A DNA stretch of 41,138 nt from DASQJL01 sp036380835. Its GTDB lineage: Bacteria; Eisenbacteria; RBG-16-71-46; SZUA-252. The stretch lies in assembly GCA_036380835.1 (NCBI GenBank), contig DASVDZ010000038.1, positions 1 to 41,138 of the forward strand, given 5' to 3'. The translations under genes and the position numbers were made by a program. The notes under the pieces were generated by a model, which was not told where the DNA came from, searched no databases, and saw only the letters and a program-made list of their open reading frames with translations. Positions 17,303-24,930 of this stretch are shown here, in pieces (the first letter of the stretch is position 1; each line of letters opens with the position of its first letter).

Positions 17303-18288
17303 CGCTTCACGGCCTCCACGGTCGGGGTGGTCGGGGCGGGCGGCGCCTCCACCGGAGCCTCGGCGGGCGCGTTGTGCCCGGCCAGGAGGTAGAGGACGGC
17401 CATCCGGACGGCGACGCCGTTCGTCACCTGTTCGAGGATCACCGAGTGCTCGCCGTCGGCCACGTCCTGCGCGATCTCGACGCCCCGGTTCATCGGACCC
17501 GGGTGCATCACCGTGACGTCGGGCTTGGCGCGCCGGAGCCGCTCGCGGGTCACGCCGTAGACGCGGGCGTACTCGCGGAGCGAAGGGTAGAGGCCGACGC
17601 CCTGGCGCTCGAGCTGGATGCGGAGGATGTTCACCACGTCCGCCCCCTCGATCGCCTCGTCCACGCTCTTCGCCACCGTGACCCCGAAGCGTTCCACCTC
17701 GACCGGCATCATCGTCGGCGGCCCCGCGATGGTGATCGTCGCGCCGAGCTTCGAAAGCCCCCAGATGTTGGACCGCGCCACGCGGCTGTGCGTGACGTCG
17801 CCCACGATCGCGACCTTGAGCCCGTCGATCCGTCCCTTCCGCTCCCGCATCGTGAAGAGGTCGAGGAGCCCCTGGGTCGGATGCTCGTGCGTGCCGTCCC
17901 CGGCGTTGATCACGCCGGCCTTCAGGTGCCGCGCCAGGTAGTGCGGCGCCCCCGACGCCTGGTGGCGGATCACCACGAGGTGGATCCCCATCGCCTCGAT
18001 GTTCCGCGCCGTGTCCCTCAGCGTCTCGCCCTTCGCGACGCTCGAGCCGCTCGTCTGGAAGTTCACCGTGTCGGCCGAGAGCCGCTTCTCCGCCAGCTCG
18101 AAGGAGAGCCGCGTTCGCGTGCTCGGCTCGAAGAAGAGGTTCGCGACGGTCATCCCGCGGAGCGACGGCACCTTGGGAATGGGACGGTCGAGCACCTCGC
18201 GCATCGACCGCGCGGTGTCGAGGATCGAGATGATCTCCTCGGCGGGCAGGTCTTCCAGTCCGAGGAGGTCCTTGCGCGTGCCGATCAT
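17299..18288 (-). CDS. pyrB: Aspartate carbamoyltransferase, catalytic chain
   Basis: A 329-aa enzyme. FEPSTRTRLSFE (53-64) binds carbamoyl phosphate, HPTQ (136-139) is the second site, and VAIVGDVTHSRVARSN and MHPGPMNRGVEI complete the ATCase/OTCase family pattern. It makes carbamoyl-aspartate. No pyrI regulatory chain is present, so control is likely transcriptional through PyrR. The last 25 residues (NAPAEAPVEAPPAPTTPT) form a Pro/Ala extension beyond the usual ~305-aa length. It overlaps pyrR and pyrC by 4 bases each. Confidence 0.93.
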   Translation of the reverse strand: MIGTRKDLLGLEDLPAEEIISILDTARSMREVLDRPIPKVPSLRGMTVANLFFEPSTRTRLSFELAEKRLSADTVNFQTSGSSVAKGETLRDTARNIEAMGIHLVVIRHQASGAPHYLARHLKAGVINAGDGTHEHPTQGLLDLFTMRERKGRIDGLKVAIVGDVTHSRVARSNIWGLSKLGATITIAGPPTMMPVEVERFGVTVAKSVDEAIEGADVVNILRIQLERQGVGLYPSLREYARVYGVTRERLRRAKPDVTVMHPGPMNRGVEIAQDVADGEHSVILEQVTNGVAVRMAVLYLLAGHNAPAEAPVEAPPAPTTPTVEAVKR

Positions 18289-18836
18289 GTGGTGAGCTCC
18301 CCGATCGACACGCCGTCCTCGCGGTCGATCTCCTGGACTTTGACCATGATCACCTCGCGTTTCGAGGTCGGAACGTTCTTGCCGACGAAGTCGGCCCGGA
18401 TCGGGATCTCGCGGTGCCCCCGGTCGACCATCACCGCGAGCTGGATCGCCCGGGGCCGCCCGAAGTCGATCAGCTCGTCGAGCGCGGCGCGCACCGTGCG
18501 GCCGGTATAGAGGACGTCGTCGACGAGCACGACCGTCTTGTCGTCGATGTCGAAGTTGATCTCGGTCCGGTTCACGACGGGCTGGTGCGCGATCGTCTGG
18601 AGGTCGTCGCGATAGAGCGTGATGTCGAGCGCCCCGACCGGGAGGTCGATCCCCTCGAACTCCTTGATCTTCGCGGCGATCCGCTGCGCGAGCGGGAATC
18701 CGCGCCGCCGGATCCCGACCAGGACCAGGTTCGCCCCGCCCCCGTTCCGCTCGATGATCTCGTGCGCGATGCGCGACAGGGCGCGCCTAAGTCCTTCTCC
18801 GTCAATTAGTTCGGTCTTCTCTCGGACCTGCTCCAC
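18285..18836 (-). CDS. pyrR: Pyrimidine operon attenuation protein / uracil phosphoribosyltransferase
   Basis: A 183-aa PRTase-fold protein. LRRALSRIAHEIIERN, LVGIRRRGFPLA, DITLYRDDL, the PRPP loop VLVDDVLYTGRT (103-114), AVMVDRGHREIPIRADFVG and the C-terminal TSKREVIMVKV all match PyrR closely. PyrR senses UMP/UTP and binds a leader RNA hairpin to favour termination; such a leader is visible immediately upstream. The GTG at 18836 is preferred because GGAGG (18841-18845) precedes it and the length equals typical PyrR (about 180 aa). A GTG at 18854 would sit directly after the terminator U-tract with no ribosome-binding site. It overlaps pyrB by 4 bases. Confidence 0.92.
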   Translation of the reverse strand: MEQVREKTELIDGEGLRRALSRIAHEIIERNGGGANLVLVGIRRRGFPLAQRIAAKIKEFEGIDLPVGALDITLYRDDLQTIAHQPVVNRTEINFDIDDKTVVLVDDVLYTGRTVRAALDELIDFGRPRAIQLAVMVDRGHREIPIRADFVGKNVPTSKREVIMVKVQEIDREDGVSIGELTT

Positions 18837-18855
18837 GCGACCTCCGTCGGGCACG

Positions 18856-18885
18856 AAAAAACCCCTGTCCGGGATGGAAAGGGGT
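18856..18885 (-). terminator. Intrinsic terminator (attenuator) of the pyr leader
   Basis: On the minus strand, ACCCCT (18885-18880) pairs perfectly with AGGGGT (18866-18861) across a 13-base loop. The last T of the second arm and the bases after it form a run of six T (18861-18856). The pyrR ribosome-binding site follows at once. Placement between the promoter side and the first gene marks it as a regulated attenuator rather than an end-of-operon terminator. Confidence 0.85.
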
Positions 18886-18909
18886 GTCGTTACGGTGCTG
18901 TCCCCTTTC
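18877..18909 (-). promoter_or_regulatory. Antiterminator hairpin of the pyr leader
   Basis: GAAAGGGG (18909-18902) is exactly complementary to CCCCTTTC (18884-18877). The second strand is most of the 5' arm of the terminator, so forming this 8-bp stem blocks termination. The first strand overlaps the 3' base of the PyrR-binding hairpin. The two leader states are therefore mutually exclusive. Confidence 0.75.
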
Positions 18910-18935
18910 TAGTCTCTCGGAACTAGTTTCAAGGG
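18903..18935 (-). promoter_or_regulatory. PyrR-binding loop (anti-antiterminator)
   Basis: Minus strand: lower stem CCCTT (18935-18931) with AAGGG (18907-18903); a purine bulge GAAA (18930-18927) opposite a single A; upper stem CTAGT (18926-18922) with ACTAG (18913-18909); a T-G closing pair; and hexaloop CCGAGA (18920-18915). The hexaloop fits the CNGNGA consensus recalled for Bacillus PyrR sites, and the upper-stem pairs differ from the Bacillus ones while keeping pairing. This is strong structural evidence for PyrR control in cis. Confidence 0.8.
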
Positions 18936-18969
18936 TACTGTCGGTCGCGGCGCACCGCGACGTGAAATC

Positions 18970-18998
18970 AGCGTACCACGATCGGCGTGCGCGGGCAA
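18970..18998 (-). promoter_or_regulatory. Candidate promoter of the pyr superoperon
   Basis: On the minus strand, TTGCCC (18998-18993), a 17-base spacer and TACGCT (18975-18970) lie about 35 bases before the PyrR-binding loop. The spacing is ideal, but the boxes match only 4 of 6 and 3 of 6. No better pair was seen between the two divergent genes. Confidence 0.35.
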
Positions 18999-19048
18999 CC
19001 CGCTTCGCGGGGCTTTCCGGCAGGCGCCGGGACGGGTAGGATGCGGAC

Positions 19049-22000
19049 ATGATCCGACGCCGTCCATGGAGCCTCGCGTTCCCCTTGCTCGCCGCCCTGG
19101 CGCTCGCGGCCGGCGTCGTCGCCCAACCCGAAGACGATCCGACCGCCCCGGACGACGCTCCGTCGACCGCACCGCCCGCCGCGAAGGCCGAGCGCGTCGA
19201 GCTGCCGCACCCCGACGCGCGCCTGACGCAGGCGTTCCACGACGCCGTCTTCGCGCTCGCCGCCGACTCGATGGAAGGACGCGGTATCGGCACCGTCGGG
19301 ATCGCGAAGGCCTCGACCTGGATCGAGAACCGGCTCCGCGCCATGAAGCTCCAGCCGGCGTTCGGCAAGTCCTACCGGCAGACCTTCCCGATCAAGGTCG
19401 GGGTCACGATGGAGCCGGGAAACGGGATCGCCGGCGTCGACTCGGCCGACTGGGTGCCGCTCGGCTTCTCCTCGAGCGGATCGTTCGACGCGCCGCTCGC
19501 GTTCGTCGGCTACGGCATCGACGCGCCCTCGCTCGGCTATCGCGAGTTCGACGGCATCGACCTGAAGGGAAAGGTCGCGCTCATGCTCCGCTACGAACCG
19601 CAGGAGAAGGACGACGACTCCCCGTTCGACGGGAAGCGGCCGAGCCGCTGGTCGGCGCTCCGCTACAAGGTGCTCCAGGCGCGCGAGCGGGGCGCGGTGG
19701 CGGTGCTCTTCGCGACCGGCCCGATCCAGGACGAGGCGATGGACAAGGTGCCGGCGCTCAAGAACGACGGCCCCGAGAGCCCGGCCGGCCTTCCGGTCGC
19801 GCAGGTGAAGACCTCGGTGGCGCAGCGCTGGCTCAAGGCGGCGGGAATCGACCTCGCGACGTTCCAGAAGGACGTCGATCGCGACCTGACGCCCCGGTCC
19901 GTCGTCGTTCCCGGCGTCACGATCAAGGGGCGGGTGGCCCTGAAGGCGAACTACGTGAACTCCGACAACCTGGCGGGGATCATTCCCGGGAGGGGGAAGC
20001 TCGCGAAGGAGGTCGTCGTGGTCGGCGCCCACTACGACCATCTCGGCTGGGGTGGCGAGCGCTCGATGCGGCCGAACGATCACGCGATCCACAACGGCGC
20101 CGACGACAACGCGTCGGGCGATTGTGCCGTGCTCCTCGCGGCCGAGGCGATGACGAAGGACCTCCAGCACTCCTTCAACCACCGGACGGTGCTCGTCTGC
20201 CTCTTCTCGGGCGAGGAGGTCGGGCTCGCGGGCTCGGCGTGGCTGGTCGATCACTTTCCCCTTCCGATCGCGAGCGTGAAGGCGATGGTGAACCTCGACA
20301 TGGTCGGCCGGCTCCGCGACAACCTCCTGATCGCGCTCGGCCTCGAGTCGGCGCCCGAGTGGAAGGACCTCCTCGAGAAGGCCGCCAAGGACACCAAGCT
20401 CGACGTCGCGGCGCGCGGCGACGGCTACGGCCCGTCGGACCAGACGAGCTTCTACGCGAAGGGAATCCCGGTGATCCACCTCTTCACCGGCACGCACGAC
20501 GCGTACCACACGCCCGATGACAAGCCGCCGACGATCAACGCCGCGGGGGGCGCCCTCGTCACGCGGTTCACCGAGGTGCTGGTGGAGGAGCTGGCGCGAC
20601 GGGAAGAGGCGCCGCTCTACGCCCGCTCGACGAACGCGCCGGCCATGTCGGGCGACAGCCGCGGCTACGGCGCTTACCTCGGAACCGTACCGGACTTCAC
20701 GGCGATGGAATCGGCGGAAGGGGGCGTGCTCCTCTCCGACGTTCGCGCGGGCGGGCCGGCGGAGCGCGCGGGGATCCGCGGGAAGGACCGCATCGTCTCG
20801 ATCGCGGGCACGCGGATCGAGAACCTCTACGACATGACGTACGCGCTCCAGGACCACCAGCCCGGCCAGACGGTCGAGGTGACCGTCGTGCGGGACGGCG
20901 AGACGATCACGTTCCGCGCCACGCTCGGCGACCGGGCGAAGATGGGGCCGGCCGCGCCCGCGGCGATGCCGGCGGCGGCGCCGGCCGGAACGCCCGCGGC
21001 GGCACAACCGGGTGGCCCCGCGCCGGCGCCGGCGGCGCCCTCGGCGCCGGCGATGCCGCCGAATCCCCACGCCGCCTCGCCCGCCGACAGCGCCTCCGCG
21101 GGAGCCGACTCCTCGGCGGGCTCCGCCTTCTACCGGAACCGCCCCGGCGCCGACTTCGTCGTGGGAGCGGGCAAGCCCTTCACGCAGACGTTCGAGGGCG
21201 AGCGCCACTTCTCCGACATCCGCCAGCTCACGTTCGGCGGCGAGAACGCCGAGGGCTACTTCAGCCCCGACGGGAAGAAGATCATCTTCCAGGCGACGCC
21301 GCGCGGGCGGAAGTGCGACCAGGAGTACATCCTCGACCTCGCGACCGGCGACGTGAAGATGATCTCCTCGGGCAAGGGGCGCACGACGTGCGGCTACTTC
21401 GACTACCCCGAGGCCGATCGCATCATCTACGCCTCGACCCAGGGCGCGAGTGACTCCTGCCCACCGCCTCCCGACTACTCGCAGGGCTACGTCTGGGCGA
21501 TCTACGATTCGTACGACATCTGGGAGGCGAACCCCGACGGCTCGAACGCGAAGAAGCTCGTCGACTCGCCCGGCTACGACGCCGAGGCGACCTGGTGCCA
21601 TCGCGGCGGGAAGATCGTCTTCACGTCGACGCGGGACGGCGACCTCGACCTCTACACGATGGACGAGGCGGGCGACGTGAAGCGGCTGACGCACGAGCCG
21701 GGATACGACGGCGGCGCGTTCTACAGCCCCGATTGCCGGGAGATCGTCTACCGCGCGAGCCGGCCGAAGGGCGAGGAGCTCAAGGAGTACGAGCGGCTCC
21801 TGAAGCAGGGGCTGATCCGCCCGCACGAGCTCGAGGTCTACGTGATGAAGGCCGACGGCACCGGCGCGCGCCAGCTGACGCACAACGGCGCCGCCAACTT
21901 CTGCCCCACGTACCTCTCGGACGGCAACCGGATCATCTACTCGTCGAACGCCGGCTCCGCCGGAGCGCGTGAGTTCGACCTCTGGCTCCTCGACAAGCGG

Positions 22001-22150
22001 GGCGGTGAGCCCGAGCGGATCACCACGTCGTCCGGATTCGACGGCTTCCCCCATTTCAGCCCCGACGGCCGGTTCATCGTCTGGGCCTCGAACCGCGCCG
22101 ATCCGGCGTCGCACGAGACCAATCTCTTCATCGCGCGCTGGCGGGACTGA
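19049..22150 (+). CDS. Secreted M28 aminopeptidase fused to PDZ and PD40/TolB-like propeller
   Basis: A 1033-aa protein. A signal peptide ends near ALALAAGVVAQ. A PA-like insert (FVGYGIDAPSLGYREFDGID) precedes the M28 core, where all metal ligands are present: His328 (GAHYDHLG), Asp352 (GADDNASG), Glu389-Glu390 (SGEEVGLAGS), Asp417 (NLDMVG) and His487 (HDAYHTPDD). A PDZ domain follows at about 545-635 (GGVLLSDVRAGGPAERAGI), then a 60-residue Ala/Pro linker, then PD40 repeats to the end (FSPDGKKIIFQ, TSTRDGDLDLYTMDEAG, FSPDGRFIVWASNRAD). Likely a periplasmic or surface peptidase acting on N-terminal residues. M28-PDZ proteins are known; the added propeller is less common. An AGGA lies about 10 bases before the ATG. 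Divergent from the pyr operon. Confidence 0.9.
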   Translation: MIRRRPWSLAFPLLAALALAAGVVAQPEDDPTAPDDAPSTAPPAAKAERVELPHPDARLTQAFHDAVFALAADSMEGRGIGTVGIAKASTWIENRLRAMKLQPAFGKSYRQTFPIKVGVTMEPGNGIAGVDSADWVPLGFSSSGSFDAPLAFVGYGIDAPSLGYREFDGIDLKGKVALMLRYEPQEKDDDSPFDGKRPSRWSALRYKVLQARERGAVAVLFATGPIQDEAMDKVPALKNDGPESPAGLPVAQVKTSVAQRWLKAAGIDLATFQKDVDRDLTPRSVVVPGVTIKGRVALKANYVNSDNLAGIIPGRGKLAKEVVVVGAHYDHLGWGGERSMRPNDHAIHNGADDNASGDCAVLLAAEAMTKDLQHSFNHRTVLVCLFSGEEVGLAGSAWLVDHFPLPIASVKAMVNLDMVGRLRDNLLIALGLESAPEWKDLLEKAAKDTKLDVAARGDGYGPSDQTSFYAKGIPVIHLFTGTHDAYHTPDDKPPTINAAGGALVTRFTEVLVEELARREEAPLYARSTNAPAMSGDSRGYGAYLGTVPDFTAMESAEGGVLLSDVRAGGPAERAGIRGKDRIVSIAGTRIENLYDMTYALQDHQPGQTVEVTVVRDGETITFRATLGDRAKMGPAAPAAMPAAAPAGTPAAAQPGGPAPAPAAPSAPAMPPNPHAASPADSASAGADSSAGSAFYRNRPGADFVVGAGKPFTQTFEGERHFSDIRQLTFGGENAEGYFSPDGKKIIFQATPRGRKCDQEYILDLATGDVKMISSGKGRTTCGYFDYPEADRIIYASTQGASDSCPPPPDYSQGYVWAIYDSYDIWEANPDGSNAKKLVDSPGYDAEATWCHRGGKIVFTSTRDGDLDLYTMDEAGDVKRLTHEPGYDGGAFYSPDCREIVYRASRPKGEELKEYERLLKQGLIRPHELEVYVMKADGTGARQLTHNGAANFCPTYLSDGNRIIYSSNAGSAGAREFDLWLLDKRGGEPERITTSSGFDGFPHFSPDGRFIVWASNRADPASHETNLFIARWRD

Positions 22151-22199
22151 GACGCCGGCCGCGCCCCGCGCCGAGACGCGCGGACCCAGGGAGGACATC

Positions 22200-22625
22200 A
22201 TGAAGCTCACGCGAGCGCTCGCCGTCCTTCTGATCGCGAGCGTGGCGGGAAACGTCTACCTCGGTATCCACGCGCGCCGCGCGGAGGAGCGCGCCCGCCG
22301 CGCCGAGGCGCGGTCGATCGAGCCGGTCTATCAGCGCGTCCTCTTCTCGCAGGACGAGAAGCGCGAGCTCGAGGCGGCCGGCCTCACCGATCCCGTGAAC
22401 CAGCTGAGGTCGGACCTCGCGGCGCATTCAAAGATGATCCCGTTCCCGGGCGTGGTGGGCGGCACGATGGGGTTCTACGACCGCGAGGGGATCGTGCTCC
22501 TGCCGGGGCGCTACGTCTACGCGCCCGCCGACGACGGGCACATCATGGCCCACACGGTGCTGCGCTACGACGTGAAGCCGGGCGGCAAGATCGAGTGGAA
22601 GCTGCTCGACGCGCACCTGGATTGA
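22200..22625 (+). CDS. Hypothetical membrane-anchored protein
   Basis: A 141-aa protein with one N-terminal hydrophobic segment (ALAVLLIASVAGNVYLGI), then a charged Arg/Glu/Ala helix (ARRAEERARRAEARS), then a small mixed domain (GTMGFYDREGIVLLPGRYVY; LRYDVKPGGKIEWKLLDAHLD). I do not recognise the family. The ATG at 22200 has an AGGGAGG about 8 bases upstream; an open frame extends further upstream inside the peptidase gene but has no support. It follows the peptidase by 49 bases and is probably co-transcribed. The soluble part most likely sits in the periplasm. Confidence 0.75.
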   Translation: MKLTRALAVLLIASVAGNVYLGIHARRAEERARRAEARSIEPVYQRVLFSQDEKRELEAAGLTDPVNQLRSDLAAHSKMIPFPGVVGGTMGFYDREGIVLLPGRYVYAPADDGHIMAHTVLRYDVKPGGKIEWKLLDAHLD

Positions 22626-22657
22626 GGACCCTGCGCCTCGTGGCGCCGGCCCGGTCC
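22626..22657. other. Two-tier hairpin between convergent genes
   Basis: GGACC (22626-22630) pairs with GGTCC (22653-22657), and inside it GCGCC (22633-22637) pairs with GGCGC (22642-22646) around a TCGT loop. It fills the gap between the plus-strand hypothetical gene and the minus-strand lipoprotein. No T-tract follows on either side, so a role as bidirectional transcription stop is only possible. Confidence 0.3.
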
Positions 22658-22658
22658 G

Positions 22659-23063
22659 CTACCCCTTGTACTTCAAGAAGGTCGCGTTGATCTGCTTCTC
22701 CATCGTGCTGCTGGTGGAGGCGGAGCCGCTCGTCGACGTCCCGTGTCTCTTCTTCTTGCTGTCCTCGGAGTAGGTCGTCGTCTCGCCCGACTTGTAGCGC
22801 TCGAGCCCCTCGATCACGACGGCGTCGGCGCCCTTCGCCTGGGCCTTCTCGATGATCTTCTGCTGGAGCTTCTCCGCGCTGACGATGTCGTTCGCGTGGG
22901 CCACGACGCGGCCCATGACCTCGTAGTCCGCCCTGACGTCCGACTCCGAGAAGAAGAGATCGACGCGGGTGGTCGGAGGATACGTGCGGCCGATGTAGTC
23001 GAGGTGGGCGCAGGCGGAGACGAGGAGCGCCGCCAGGGCGACCGCCCAGAACGCGCGTTTCAT
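22659..23063 (-). CDS. Small putative lipoprotein
   Basis: A 134-aa protein with a lipoprotein signal (AVALAALLVSAC, Cys at about 18). Next comes YPPTTRVDLFFSESDVRADYEVMGRVVAHA, a pattern shared by small enterobacterial-type lipoproteins in which YPPT is followed by a strand and a gly-containing turn. A helix-rich AEKLQQKIIEKAQAKGADAVVIEGL follows. The last third is Ser/Thr/Lys-rich (KKKRHGTSTSGSASTSS) and probably disordered. Function unknown. It is the last gene of the second leftward run, 73 bases after the ABC gene, from which it is separated by a GC-rich inverted repeat. Confidence 0.75.
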   Translation of the reverse strand: MKRAFWAVALAALLVSACAHLDYIGRTYPPTTRVDLFFSESDVRADYEVMGRVVAHANDIVSAEKLQQKIIEKAQAKGADAVVIEGLERYKSGETTTYSEDSKKKRHGTSTSGSASTSSTMEKQINATFLKYKG

Positions 23064-23136
23064 GGATTCCTCCCTGGACGGGCCGGCCGCGCGGCGGCCG
23101 CGTGGCGCGGCCGCGCGGGCCCCCGATGCCCGAGTA

Positions 23137-24930
23137 CTATCGGTTCGGGGCCGCGCCTGTCAACGGCGCGCTCGAACCATCGAGGAGCGCGACGATCGAG
23201 TCGCCGCCCGTCCCCTCGTGCCCGCCGAGGAGCCCGCGGCGGCGGAGCGCGGCGGCGATCGCCACGTGATCCGGGGCCGGGAGCCCGGCGCGCGTCAGGA
23301 GCGCCGCGTCCCGCCAGACCGCCTCCGGCGCCCCCTGGCCGAGCACGCGGCCGGCCCCGGCCCCGGCCCGCCCGAGGACGAGCACGCGGTCGGCGACCGA
23401 GGAGACGAAGTCGAGGTCATGGCTCGCGAAGAGGACGGCGCGGCCGGCCGCCCTGAGCGCGGCGATCGCGGAGCGAAGCGACCGCCGCCCTTCGGGGTCG
23501 AGCCCGGCCGTCGGCTCGTCCAGGAGGAGCGCCTGGGGCGGTTCGATGAGGAAGGACGCGAGCGCGGCGCGGCGCTTCTCCCCTTCGCTCAGCGTCGCGG
23601 GGATCCGGCCCCCGAACGCTTCGGGATCGAGCCCGATCTCGCGGAGCGCGGCGCCGCCCCGACGCGCGCGCTCCAGGGGCGCGACCCCGGCGATCCAGAG
23701 CGCGGCCGCCACGTCCTCGAGCACGGTGCGGCCGAAGAGCTGCCGCTCGGGGTACTCGAGCGCGAGGGCGGCGGCGGGCGCGCCGTCGCGCGCCGGAGCG
23801 GCGCGCCACGCCCTTCCCCTCGTCGGCTCGCGGAGCCCGGCCGCGACGTGAAGCGCCGTGGTCTTCCCCGAGCCGCTCGCGCCGATCAGCGCCACGACTT
23901 CCCCGGCGCCGAGCGCGAGATCGAATCCCTCGAGCACCGGCCGCCCGCCGTCCTTGCCACGAGGCGTGACACCCACACCGGCGAGCGTGATGACCGGCGG
24001 ACCGGCGCTGCCTCCGCGGACCGCGACCCTGGGGGCCTCCGCGCCCGCCACCGCCGCCCCCTCGAGGCGCGCCACCAACGACGCCGCGTCCTGGACGAGC
24101 GGCCCCTCCCACGCGCCCCGCGCGGCGAGCGCCGCCGAGACGCGGAGCGCGAGCGGAAACGGGACGGCGCGCCCCTCGAGCACGTCGTCGGCCGAGAGGT
24201 CGTCCGCCGCGCGCAGCGAGCCACCCGCGAGGACGTGGAGGCGCTCGCCGGGATAGGGAGCGTCGGCGTCCTGATGCGTCCTGAGGAGCGAGAGCGATCC
24301 CGCACGCGTCTCCGCGGCGAGCCGCGCCTCGAGCGCGCGCCGCGACCCCGGGTCCAGGTGCGCCAGCGTCTGATCGAGGAGGAGGGTCGCGGGCCGCGCC
24401 GCCATGGCGGCCGCGAGGAGCGTACGCGCCTTCTCCCCCGCGCTGAGCGTTCGGGGCTCGCGCGCCGCCAGCGCGCCCAGCCCATACGCCTCGATCGCCT
24501 CCCGCGCCCGGGCGCGGATCTCGTCGCCCGACATGCCGAGCGATTCGAGGCCGAACGCGATCTCCCCCTCGACCGTGTCGGAGAGGAACTGCGGGTCGGG
24601 CTCCTCGAAGAGCGCCGCGACGCGCGGCCAGAGGGGGCGCTGGTCGCGCTCCCGGAGGCCGGGCGCGGCGACGACCTCGCCGTCGAGGAGCACGCGCCCT
24701 TCGGTCGGCGGCACGATTCCCGCGAGGATGCGGATCAGGGTCGTCTTGCCGGAGCCGTTCGCGCCGAGGATCAGATGCGCGGAGCCGGGCTCGATCGTGA
24801 GGTGGACGGGGTGGAGGAGGGCGCGCCGGGGGCCGCCGCCAGCTGCCGTCGTGGCCTTCGGGCCCGCCGCCGCGCCCGCCGCGCCGTCCACCGCCGCCAC
24901 GGAGCGCGACGCCCCCTCGACGCGGATCAC
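23137..24930 (-). CDS. Tandem ECF-type ABC transporter ATPase (EcfA1-EcfA2/CbiO-like fusion)
   Basis: A 597-aa protein with two full ABC domains, GTG start. Domain 1: Walker A GANGSGKTT (56-64), signature LSAGE (162-166), Walker B LLLDQ (183-187). Domain 2: GASGSGKTT (350-358), LSEGE (447-451) and LLLDEPTAGLDP. PDPQFLSDTVEGEIAFGLE and YPERQLFGRTVLEDVA are the Q-loop signatures of energy-coupling-factor ATPases for vitamin or metal uptake. Domain 1 has Gln187 where the catalytic Glu is expected, so it is probably hydrolytically impaired. No EcfT/CbiQ or S component lies in the window. It overlaps larC as GTGA, which suggests nickel or cobalt as cargo; this is inference only. Confidence 0.87.
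   Translation of the reverse strand: MIRVEGASRSVAAVDGAAGAAAGPKATTAAGGGPRRALLHPVHLTIEPGSAHLILGANGSGKTTLIRILAGIVPPTEGRVLLDGEVVAAPGLRERDQRPLWPRVAALFEEPDPQFLSDTVEGEIAFGLESLGMSGDEIRARAREAIEAYGLGALAAREPRTLSAGEKARTLLAAAMAARPATLLLDQTLAHLDPGSRRALEARLAAETRAGSLSLLRTHQDADAPYPGERLHVLAGGSLRAADDLSADDVLEGRAVPFPLALRVSAALAARGAWEGPLVQDAASLVARLEGAAVAGAEAPRVAVRGGSAGPPVITLAGVGVTPRGKDGGRPVLEGFDLALGAGEVVALIGASGSGKTTALHVAAGLREPTRGRAWRAAPARDGAPAAALALEYPERQLFGRTVLEDVAAALWIAGVAPLERARRGGAALREIGLDPEAFGGRIPATLSEGEKRRAALASFLIEPPQALLLDEPTAGLDPEGRRSLRSAIAALRAAGRAVLFASHDLDFVSSVADRVLVLGRAGAGAGRVLGQGAPEAVWRDAALLTRAGLPAPDHVAIAAALRRRGLLGGHEGTGGDSIVALLDGSSAPLTGAAPNR

Noticed and set aside
18285..18854. Longer PyrR starting with GTG at 18854
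   Set aside because: That codon sits right after the terminator U-tract with no ribosome-binding site; GTG 18836 follows GGAGG.
18999..19012. CCCGC-TTC-GCGGG hairpin as terminator in the pyrR/peptidase intergenic region
   Set aside because: It has no T-tract, and it lies upstream of both divergent starts.
19036..19041. TAGGAT as a -10 giving a leaderless peptidase transcript
   Set aside because: The -35 partner (TTTCCG) is poor and the same bases provide an AGGA ribosome-binding site.
18968..22210. 1080-codon open frame on the minus strand opposite the M28 peptidase gene
   Set aside because: It is a GC-driven shadow: Arg/Val/Asp/His-rich without any recognisable domain, while the plus strand shows complete catalytic motifs.
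23078..23122. Very GC-rich inverted repeat between the ABC ATPase and small lipoprotein genes as a terminator
   Set aside because: Pairing is imperfect and there is no T-tract; in such GC-rich DNA this can arise by chance.
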